Assembly (NCBI GenBank): GCA_001790855.1
Contig: MGDH01000036.1
Coordinates: 30,937-94,936, forward strand
Reading direction: 5' to 3'
Length of the DNA: 64,000 nucleotides
DNA from: Candidatus Schekmanbacteria bacterium RIFCSPLOWO2_02_FULL_38_14
GTDB lineage: Bacteria > Schekmanbacteria > GWA2-38-11
The position numbers and the translations under genes were made by a program. Shown in pieces: positions 50,146 through 57,437 of this stretch; the stretch's first letter is position 1, and each line of letters starts with the position of its first letter. The notes beneath the pieces were generated by a model. That model searched no databases, had not been told where the DNA came from, and saw only the letters and a list, made by a program, of their open reading frames with translations.

Positions 50146-50173
50146 AATATAGACAGAAAAGAAATCTTGTCAA
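50146..50173 (-). promoter_or_regulatory. Putative sigma70 promoter of the RiPP cassette
   Basis: On the minus strand: TTGACA (50173-50168), a 16-nt spacer, TATATT (50151-50146). The predicted start near 50139 gives a leader of about 88 nt before scmD. It is among the strongest promoter matches in the window. Confidence 0.65.
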
Positions 50174-50282
50174 GTTCTCTTTTTGAGGCAAATTGATTTG
50201 ACATTGAATTTCTGGATTGGTAGAAATATTGGGCGAATTAAAAATAAGTTTAAGATTTTCAGAGTCATGGAGCAAGGAGTTT

Positions 50283-50930
50283 ATGATTGACTTACACACA
50301 CATTCATTATTCAGTGACGGAGAGCTCATCCCGTCTGAGCTTGCAAGAAGAGCTATGGTTATGGGTTATGAGGCAATTGCCATAACCGACCACGGAGATT
50401 TTTCAAATATTGAGTTTATTATCCCGAGAATTGTTGATGTTTCAAAAGAGCTTGCAAGGTTCTGGAAGATAAAAATCATTCCCGGAATAGAACTAACACA
50501 CATCCCTCCTGAGTCAGTCAAGGACTTAGCCAGAAAATCCAGAAAACTTGGTGCAAAGATAGTTGTTGTTCACGGAGAGACGCTTGTTGAACCGGTGCAG
50601 GAAGGAACAAACCTTGCTGCCATCAATTCAGACATAGATATCCTCGCTCATCCGGGATTAATTACAGAAGAAGAGGTTCTTTTAGCAAAAGAAAGAGGTA
50701 TATTTCTTGAAATAACAACCAGGCGCGGACATTCATTGGGTAATGGTAATGTGGCAAAGCTGGCAACAAAAACAGGAGCCCCTGTAGTTTTAAACACAGA
50801 CTCCCATTCACCTTCAGACCTGATAAAAAAAGATTTTGCCGGAAGGGTTCTGCTTGCTTCAGGAGTCCCTGAAAATCAGATAGAAAAGGTTTTTGAAAAT
50901 TCAAGAAAGCTGATAAAAAAGGTTTCATGA
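50283..50930 (+). CDS. PHP-domain phosphoesterase
   Basis: A 215-residue protein with the metal-binding PHP motifs in order: HTHSLFSDGE, ITDHGDF, IPGIEL, VVHGETL, AHPG and NTDSHSP. PHP proteins hydrolyse phosphate esters (histidinol phosphate, nucleotides) using three metals. The substrate is not evident. The ATG at 50283 is chosen for AAGGAG four bases upstream; the open frame extends to 50217. Its stop overlaps the start of the LarA-like gene (ATGA), so the two are coupled. Confidence 0.85.
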   Translation: MIDLHTHSLFSDGELIPSELARRAMVMGYEAIAITDHGDFSNIEFIIPRIVDVSKELARFWKIKIIPGIELTHIPPESVKDLARKSRKLGAKIVVVHGETLVEPVQEGTNLAAINSDIDILAHPGLITEEEVLLAKERGIFLEITTRRGHSLGNGNVAKLATKTGAPVVLNTDSHSPSDLIKKDFAGRVLLASGVPENQIEKVFENSRKLIKKVS

Positions 50931-52228
50931 GTGTGCAGAAAGGTTTAGGGAGCAGCAATATATATCTTTCTTATGGAAGAGAAAAATTAAAACTTCCAAC
51001 TTCAAATCTAAATCTAAAGGAAATCCTTCTCGCTTCTGAACCGGCTCCGCCTGAAGATATCAAAAAAAAAATCAGAGCCTCTTTATCATTTCCAATATAT
51101 TCAGAACCATTTAAAGACCTCTTTTCTTCAAATGAAAAAATCCTTCTGATTGTATCAGATATCACAAGGGCAACAGGCTCAGATATTTTTCTTCCACTGT
51201 TGATTGGAAAGCTTAATGATTGCGGTATTCCTGACAAAAACATCAAGATACTTTTTTCCTTAGGCATTCACAGACCCCTTACTGATGATGAAAGGCTTGC
51301 TCTTTTGGGGAAAGATATATGCTCAAGGATAAAGACATACAATCACGATGCGTGGTCAGACGAAACGGAAACAGCCGGAAAAACCTCAAAGGGCAATAGA
51401 ATATCCCTGAACAAAAAAATCTTTGAAGCAGATAAAGTCATCCTGACCGGTGCAATAAATTTTCACTATTTGGCAGGTTTTGGAGGGGGAAGAAAAAGTC
51501 TGCTGCCCGGGGTTGCATCATACGATAGCATTATTTTATTTCATCTATTAAGCCTCTGCCACGGGCAAGGGAAAGGGCGGCATCCAAAGGCTTCAACAGC
51601 AATTCTGACAGGTAATCCTATGGAAGAAGAAATGAACGAAGTTATTGATATGGTAAAGCCCTGCTTTCTTTTGAATACAGTTATGAACTCAAAAAAGAAA
51701 ATAGTAGAAATCTTTGCAGGTGATGCAAGAGAAGCTTTTTTTAAAGGATGCATATATTTTCTTGACCATTATGGGGTTAAAATCAGAGAAAAGGCAGATT
51801 TGGTAATCGCAAGCTGCGGAGGCTTCCCTCTTGATATAAACTTTATACAGGCGCATAAAACCCTTGAATATTCCAGAAATGCCTTAAACAAAAATGGAGT
51901 ATTAATACTCCTTGCTGAGTGCGGGGATGGGATTGGAAATAAAACCTTCCTGAACTGGTTTGAGCATAAAGATTTATATGAGTTTGAAACTGCTCTGAGA
52001 AAAAATTTCGAGGTCAATGGACAGACTGCATATTCAACGCTTATAAAAGCCAAGGATTATAAAATCATCCTTGTCTCTTCTCTTCCAGAAAAAACTGTGG
52101 AAAAAATGTCGATGATTCCTGCCTCAGGCATTAAGGAAGCTCTGGATATTGCTTTTTCCATTACAGGGGAAAAACCATCAACATATATTATTCCTCACGG
52201 AACAAAAGCCCTTCCTTATCAGATATAA
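50927..52228 (+). CDS. LarA-family nickel-pincer racemase-like protein
   Basis: A 433-residue LarA/DUF2088 protein. The conserved stretches include LLIVSDITRATGSD, LGIHRPLTDDE, ITGAI-like GAINFHYLAGFGGGRKSLLPG (the Lys region that carries the nickel pincer cofactor in lactate racemase) and GNPMEEEM. LarA homologues racemise or epimerise 2-hydroxy acids; the true substrate is uncertain. The cofactor genes larB, larC and larE are not in the window. Coupling to the PHP gene suggests a common, unknown pathway. Confidence 0.8.
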   Translation: MSVQKGLGSSNIYLSYGREKLKLPTSNLNLKEILLASEPAPPEDIKKKIRASLSFPIYSEPFKDLFSSNEKILLIVSDITRATGSDIFLPLLIGKLNDCGIPDKNIKILFSLGIHRPLTDDERLALLGKDICSRIKTYNHDAWSDETETAGKTSKGNRISLNKKIFEADKVILTGAINFHYLAGFGGGRKSLLPGVASYDSIILFHLLSLCHGQGKGRHPKASTAILTGNPMEEEMNEVIDMVKPCFLLNTVMNSKKKIVEIFAGDAREAFFKGCIYFLDHYGVKIREKADLVIASCGGFPLDINFIQAHKTLEYSRNALNKNGVLILLAECGDGIGNKTFLNWFEHKDLYEFETALRKNFEVNGQTAYSTLIKAKDYKIILVSSLPEKTVEKMSMIPASGIKEALDIAFSITGEKPSTYIIPHGTKALPYQI

Positions 52229-52264
52229 ACAACTTTTCATTGATATAGAATCAATCAGACACTC

Positions 52265-52744
52265 TTATTTAGATTTCTTATCAACCAATGTTGCAAGATA
52301 ATGCTTGCCGAGGCTGTCAATCAAATCCCTGACATCTTCAAATTTATCAGCGTGCTCTTCCTCATCCTTCAGGATTTCTTCAAGAAGAGCCCTTGAGCCG
52401 TTGTCTCCTTCAGCAACACATATCTTTATTCCATCGTTAAGACGTTTAATTGCATCGTATTCCAGCTCGATATCTGCCACCACCATTGCCCTTGCCTCCC
52501 CTCCCGGAACAGGCTTTCCTTTTAACTTTGTCTCAGGAGTCCCTTCAAGAAAAAGAACCCTCTCAGCCAGATCCTCCATATGGTCCATTTCATTCAGAGA
52601 TTCTTCGTGAAACATCTCTCCCAGACCCTTTAGAGCAAGCGCTTCTTCAGCATAAGCATGGTGGGTTTCATACTGAACAATTGCCAGAATCTCCGCAGCC
52701 AAAACATCATTCAACACATCAATAACTTTATCTGAACCCTTCAT
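52265..52744 (-). CDS. bfr: Bacterioferritin
   Basis: A 159-residue four-helix ferritin. The ferroxidase glutamates and histidines are visible (NDVLAAEILAIVQYETHH, FHEESLNEMDH, DIELEYDAI, LKDEEEHADKFED). By alignment with E. coli Bfr the haem-ligand Met lies in the NEM of EESLNEMDHMED, so haem b at the subunit interface is likely. It stores iron and detoxifies peroxide. It converges with the larA-like gene with 36 bp between stops. Confidence 0.88.
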   Translation of the reverse strand: MKGSDKVIDVLNDVLAAEILAIVQYETHHAYAEEALALKGLGEMFHEESLNEMDHMEDLAERVLFLEGTPETKLKGKPVPGGEARAMVVADIELEYDAIKRLNDGIKICVAEGDNGSRALLEEILKDEEEHADKFEDVRDLIDSLGKHYLATLVDKKSK

Positions 52745-52881
52745 TTAATCCTCCTTTTCTGATTAATATTCACCAAAACAACGATATTCATAAAATCTAA
52801 AAATAGATTTATGTCAAGGAGAATTTTTATATATAGATTCTCCCATTCAATTTTATTTTTAAATGAACTACCCTTCAGAAA

Positions 52882-53015
52882 GCAGGCTGTCCGATAATTC
52901 CTTTTTTGTCATTGCGAGCGACCAAAGGGAGCGTGGCAATCTCTTTTATAACAATGACATTTTTGAGATTGCTTCGTCGCTTCGCTCCTCGCAATGACAT
53001 TGTCGGACAGCCTGC
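52882..53015. repeat. CATTGCGAG-type inverted repeat element, copy 2, with 13-bp terminal arms
   Basis: Terminal arms GCAGGCTGTCCGA (52882-52894) and TCGGACAGCCTGC (53003-53015) are perfectly complementary. Inside are GTCATTGCGAGCGA and its complement TCGCTCCTCGCAATGAC with GCAATCTC/GAGATTGC. At 134 bp it has the size of a small non-coding mobile element, but I see no target duplication. Confidence 0.85.
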
Positions 53016-53303
53016 AAAGCATCGAGGAATTCTTTTTAATTAACATAACTTTATACATTAAATAATTTCTTATAACATATTGATAATAAATATTTTATCT
53101 CAAATCAGATTTCTGTTTTTTTAGCTTTTTTTCATCAAAATTTCTAACTTTTCTCTCCCTTTTTCTCTTGACTTTTTTTCAACTCCACATATAGATTCCC
53201 AAAAAGTAAAAATGTAGAAGACAGTGACCTGACTGACGGCGATCATTCCATTTTATCTACATTGTGGAATTTGAGTTTAAACAGGCATAGGGAGGAATAA
53301 ATT

Positions 53304-53460
53304 AATTTCAAATGTCAAAATTCAAAGTTCAAATGAAATCCAAAGCCTAAATGGCAGAAAAGAAAGAAATTTTTTAACATTTAATCCTTTGAACTTGATT
53401 TAAAATTTGAGTTTTGAAATTTGAACTTAAAATCTATTGTCAGGCGGGACGCCTGACCTA
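53304..53460. repeat. AT-rich foldable element and a GTCAGGC palindrome upstream of lolD
   Basis: 53304-53432 contains AATTTCAAATGTCAAAATTC words facing TTTTGAAATTTGAACTT words, an imperfect inverted repeat of the class seen at 15400 and 30213. Then GTCAGGC-GGGAC-GCCTGAC follows near 53438. The stretch 53016-53303 is AT-rich, with nothing else recognised. Confidence 0.55.
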
Positions 53461-53480
53461 CTTTTTGGTGTGTAAATCTA

Positions 53481-54176
53481 TTGAATAATTCTTTAATTCT
53501 AAGGGCTGAGAATCTATCAAAATCATTTGCAAGCGGCAATACTATTTTAGCCATACTTAAAGGGCTTCAGATTGATATCAGAAAAGGTGAAATGGTGGCT
53601 ATAGTCGGAGCGTCAGGGATAGGCAAAAGTACTCTTCTTCATATTCTTGGGCTTCTTGAGAATCCAACATCAGGCAAGGTTTTTTATGAAGGAATTGACG
53701 CTTCCGGATTGAAAGAAAACGAACTGGCAAAATTCAGAAATGAAAAAATCGGTTTTGTTTTTCAATTTCACCATCTCCTCAACGAATTTACCGCTCTTGA
53801 AAATGTAATGATTCCTGCTCTTATTGGAGGTTGCAAAAAAACGCAGGCAAAAGAAATCTCAGATGATATTCTGAAAAGTGTAGGCCTTGCTGAGAGGGCT
53901 CACCATAAACCCGGAGAATTATCAGGCGGTGAACAGCAGAGGGTAGCTATTGCAAGGGCTCTGGTAATGAAACCAAAGATTGTGCTTGCTGATGAACCAA
54001 CCGGAAATCTTGACCAGAAAACAGGAGAAGAGGTCTTTGAGCTTCTGAAAAAACTTAAAAAAGAAAGGGAAGAAACATTCGTTATTGTCACCCATAATCT
54101 TTCACTTGCTAAACAGGCTGACAGAATTCTTGAGTTAAAGGACGGGAAGCTGGAGAAAGTAGGGGCGAGTCGGTGA
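53481..54176 (+). CDS. lolD: LolD/MacB-type ABC transporter ATPase
   Basis: A 231-residue ATPase with Walker A GASGIGKST, Q-loop FQFHHLLNEFTALENVMIP, signature LSGGEQQRV and Walker B IVLADEPTGNLD. The FHHLLNEFTALENV stretch is typical of LolD, which extracts lipoproteins with LolC/LolE. No permease gene is adjacent, which is unusual. The start is TTG at 53481, with only a weak GGTG site. The last four codons before the stop come from a palindromic repeat. Confidence 0.85.
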   Translation: MNNSLILRAENLSKSFASGNTILAILKGLQIDIRKGEMVAIVGASGIGKSTLLHILGLLENPTSGKVFYEGIDASGLKENELAKFRNEKIGFVFQFHHLLNEFTALENVMIPALIGGCKKTQAKEISDDILKSVGLAERAHHKPGELSGGEQQRVAIARALVMKPKIVLADEPTGNLDQKTGEEVFELLKKLKKEREETFVIVTHNLSLAKQADRILELKDGKLEKVGASR

Positions 54177-54274
54177 CTCGCCCAGTTCGGAGTTCGGCGT
54201 AGGGGCAAACCTTGTGTTCGCCCTCGATAGGCGGGGTTTTCTAACCCCGCTTTGGCGGGACAAGAATGTCCCGC
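54163..54274. repeat. Palindrome overlapping the lolD stop codon plus inverted double-hairpin copy 3
   Basis: 54163-54183 is GGGCGAGTC-GGT-GACTCGCCC, a perfect 9-bp stem spanning the lolD stop codon (TGA at 54174-54176). After a GTAGGGGC-type segment, 54231-54274 holds GCGGGGTTTTCTAACCCCGC and GCGGGACAAGAATGTCCCGC, the same hairpin units as copies 1 and 2. Confidence 0.85.
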
Positions 54275-54327
54275 CTATCGGATGAAATCGGATTTATGCC
54301 ATTCCCATTGTTCGGAGTTAGAGAAAA

Positions 54328-55212
54328 ATGACTTTTCAGGAACTGATATTTGCATTGCAGAATTTCTGGGCTAAACAGGGGTGTCTGATTGTCCAACCCT
54401 ATGATACTGAAAAAGGTGCGGGAACATTTAACCCTGCCACTTTTTTAAGAGTATTAGGGCCTGAACCCTGGAGGGCTGCATATGTTGAGCCTTCAAGAAG
54501 GCCAGCAGACGGAAGATACGGCGAAAACCCAAACAGGCTTCAGCACTACTACCAGTTTCAGGTAATAATGAAGCCCTCGCCTGAAAATATACAGAATATG
54601 TACATAGACAGTCTTAAAAGCTTTGGAATTGACCCGTTAAAACACGACATCCGTTTTGTAGAAGATGACTGGGAATCGCCAACCCTTGGCGCGTGGGGAC
54701 TTGGGTGGGAAGTGTGGCTTGATGGAATGGAGATAACCCAGTTTACCTATTTTCAGCAGGCTGGAGGTATTGACCTGAAACCTGTTTCAGCTGAAATCAC
54801 ATACGGAATAGAACGCATATCAATGTACCTTCAGGGGATAGAAAACGTCTATGATATAACGTGGACGCCTGGAATCAAATATGGAGATGTCCACCACAGA
54901 AGTGAAGTTGAATTCTCAAAATATAACTTTGAAGAAGCAAATATTGAGATGCTTTTAAAATTATTTGAAATGTACGAAAAAGAAGCCCTGAGGCTTCTTG
55001 ATATCAATCTCGTGCTTCCCGCTTATGACTACTGCCTGAAAACATCACACACCTTTAATCTTCTTGATGCAAGGGGTGCAATATCAGTTTCAGAAAGAGT
55101 TGGTTATATAGGGCGAGTAAGGCAGATAGCAAGAAAATGCGCAGAAGCATATTTGAAACAACGGGAGGAGATGGGGTTCCCGCTGTTAAAGGGGTGTGTG
55201 AGTAATGAGTGA
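54328..55212 (+). CDS. glyQ: Glycyl-tRNA synthetase alpha subunit
   Basis: A 294-residue class II catalytic subunit of the alpha2beta2 GlyRS. Family features include [54 protein letters not shown] and [11 protein letters not shown]. Length is standard. GGAG lies about ten bases before the ATG. It is followed by glyS after 91 bp of low-complexity GTGACTCG-like repeats that begin at the gene's very end. Confidence 0.97.
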   Translation: MTFQELIFALQNFWAKQGCLIVQPYDTEKGAGTFNPATFLRVLGPEPWRAAYVEPSRRPADGRYGENPNRLQHYYQFQVIMKPSPENIQNMYIDSLKSFGIDPLKHDIRFVEDDWESPTLGAWGLGWEVWLDGMEITQFTYFQQAGGIDLKPVSAEITYGIERISMYLQGIENVYDITWTPGIKYGDVHHRSEVEFSKYNFEEANIEMLLKLFEMYEKEALRLLDINLVLPAYDYCLKTSHTFNLLDARGAISVSERVGYIGRVRQIARKCAEAYLKQREEMGFPLLKGCVSNE

Positions 55213-55303
55213 CTCGTGACTCGGGCTCCGTGACCCGTGAATTACAAGCGACAAGGCACGAACAACAAGTGACGGGTTACCAGACACGGACAACGAAAAA
55301 ACT

Positions 55304-57391
55304 ATGACCAAAGAATTACTAATAGAAATTGGCACAGAGGACATCCCGGCTAAGTTTTTTCCGGAAGCCCTGGAAAACTTAAAATCAGTTGCTGAAAAAA
55401 ATCTCAGGGCAGAGAGGCTTAAGTTTAAAGAAACTATTGCTTTCGGAACCATGAGGAGAATTGTTCTTCTCGTAAAAGGGCTTGAGGAAAAGCAGGAGGA
55501 CCTTGTTGAAGAAGTAATAGGACCAAAAGCTGAAGCTTCTTTTGACTCCGGCGGCAATCCAACTCAGGCAGCTGCAGGATTTGCAAAAGCCCACAGCGTT
55601 GATATCTCTTCATTATTTATAAAGGAAACGAAAAAAGGGAAATCTGTCTGCGCCAGGAAAAAACTGTCAGGGAAAAACACAAAAGAAATTCTTCCGGAAA
55701 TTATTTTAAAAATAATATCCGAGCTTTCCTTTCCTAAATCTATGCGATGGGGAAACCTTGATTTCAGGTTTGCAAGACCGGTTCACTGGCTCCTCGTTTT
55801 GTATAATGGAGAGGTAATAAAACTAAAGGTTGGAGATGTGGAAAGCTCTAATATCTCATTCGGGCACAGGTTTTTGAGCCCGGATACATTTGAGGTCAGG
55901 GATTTTAAAGACTATAGGAAAAAATGTAAAGCCAATTTTGTAATTGTTGACCCATTGGAAAGAAAAACAGTTATTGAAAGCGGTATAAAAAATGCGGCAT
56001 CATCAAAAAACGGGTCTGTATCAGACTGTAGCGCCCTTCTTGAAACCGTAAATTTCATGGCTGAATATCCTACAGCATTTGTTGGAAGCTTTTCTGAAAG
56101 ATTCTTGAGCATTCCAAAGGAAGTACTTATAAACACCATGAAGAAACAACAGATGTACTTCCCTCTTTTTAACTCCCAAAATAACCTTATGAACTACTTC
56201 ATAGGTGTTGCGGATACTGAAAATAAGGATTTGAGCATTATAATAAAAGGTAATGAGAGAGTGCTGAGAGCAAGATTCTCAGATGCTGAATTTTTCTTTA
56301 AGGAAGACCAGAAAATCAAACTGGAATCCAGAGTCGATGCTCTTAAAGGCATAATATTTCTGGAAAAACTAGGAACCGTTTATGACAAGGTTGTAAGGAT
56401 TGGAAAGCTTGCTGCCTTCTTAAACCGTAAAGTATTAAGAAGCGGGAAAAATGAGGCATTAAACCTTGATGAAGGTATAGTGCAAAGGTCTGCAATGCTC
56501 TGCAAAACTGATTTGCTTACTGAAATGGTCAAGGAATTTCCTGAACTCCAGGGAATAATGGGCAGGGAATATGCGCTTTTGCAGAAAGAAAATGAAAATA
56601 TTGCCGCTTCAATATACGAGCATTATCTGCCAAGATTTGCCGAGGATGAAACTCCGCTAACTGACTACGGAACCCTGCTAAGCCTTGCAGATAAATTTGA
56701 TACTATTTCAGGATGTTTCTCGATTTCTCTTGTCCCAACAGGTTCTGAAGACCCCCTTGGCCTGCGCCGTTCAACAATCGGGATAATAAACATTCTGATT
56801 AACAGGGAATACAAGCTGTCGCTGAAAGAAACCATTTCCGAATCTCTTAAACTTTACGGTGTTGAAAAAAACAGGGAAGGTCTACAGTCAAACGTTTTAA
56901 GTTTCTTTACAGCAAGGTTTAAAAACATTTTAATCTCTCAGGGCTATGAATCAGATGTGATTGATGCTGTGTTTTCGCAGAATTTTGATGACCTGCTTGA
57001 TTCAAAAAACAGAATTGATGCAATATCACGGATGAAAAAGGAGGAAGGCTTCAATTCCCTTACCACAACATTTAAGAGAGCAATCAGGATTCTTCCCGGC
57101 AATGAAAAAAACGATGTCAGAGAATCGCTTCTCAGAGAAAACGCTGAAAGGGATTTATACACTGTTTTTAAATCAATACAGGCAGAAAGCAGAACTCTCC
57201 TCGATAACGGAGATTACTATGCGGCGCTTAAAAAAATCTCTAAGATAAAGGACCAGGTTGATAAGTTTTTTGATGATGTTATGGTAATGGTTGATGATGC
57301 TGAATTGAAAAAAAACAGGCTCAGTTTGTTAAATAATGTGATTGGACTTTTTTCCAGAATTGCTGATTTCAGCAGAATATCTGAGGGTTAA
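55304..57391 (+). CDS. glyS: Glycyl-tRNA synthetase beta subunit
   Basis: A 695-residue beta subunit, which binds tRNA and is needed by GlyQ. It opens with the typical LLIEIGTEDIPAKFFPEAL and has HD-like and anticodon-binding-like regions (LPRFAEDETPLTDYGTLLSLADKFDT as a family landmark, about 440-465) and a C-terminal helical domain. No Shine-Dalgarno is visible before the ATG; the upstream bases are GACAACGAAAAAACT. Translation may depend on the intergenic repeats or be leaderless-like. Confidence 0.95.
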   Translation: MTKELLIEIGTEDIPAKFFPEALENLKSVAEKNLRAERLKFKETIAFGTMRRIVLLVKGLEEKQEDLVEEVIGPKAEASFDSGGNPTQAAAGFAKAHSVDISSLFIKETKKGKSVCARKKLSGKNTKEILPEIILKIISELSFPKSMRWGNLDFRFARPVHWLLVLYNGEVIKLKVGDVESSNISFGHRFLSPDTFEVRDFKDYRKKCKANFVIVDPLERKTVIESGIKNAASSKNGSVSDCSALLETVNFMAEYPTAFVGSFSERFLSIPKEVLINTMKKQQMYFPLFNSQNNLMNYFIGVADTENKDLSIIIKGNERVLRARFSDAEFFFKEDQKIKLESRVDALKGIIFLEKLGTVYDKVVRIGKLAAFLNRKVLRSGKNEALNLDEGIVQRSAMLCKTDLLTEMVKEFPELQGIMGREYALLQKENENIAASIYEHYLPRFAEDETPLTDYGTLLSLADKFDTISGCFSISLVPTGSEDPLGLRRSTIGIINILINREYKLSLKETISESLKLYGVEKNREGLQSNVLSFFTARFKNILISQGYESDVIDAVFSQNFDDLLDSKNRIDAISRMKKEEGFNSLTTTFKRAIRILPGNEKNDVRESLLRENAERDLYTVFKSIQAESRTLLDNGDYYAALKKISKIKDQVDKFFDDVMVMVDDAELKKNRLSLLNNVIGLFSRIADFSRISEG

Positions 57392-57437
57392 ATACTAAAT
57401 TATGAAAAGGATGTAAATATTAATTCAGGAGGAATGT

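Noticed and set aside
52882-53015. Insertion sequence
   Set aside because: Terminal inverted repeats are present but there is no transposase frame and no visible target-site duplication; listed as a repeat element only.
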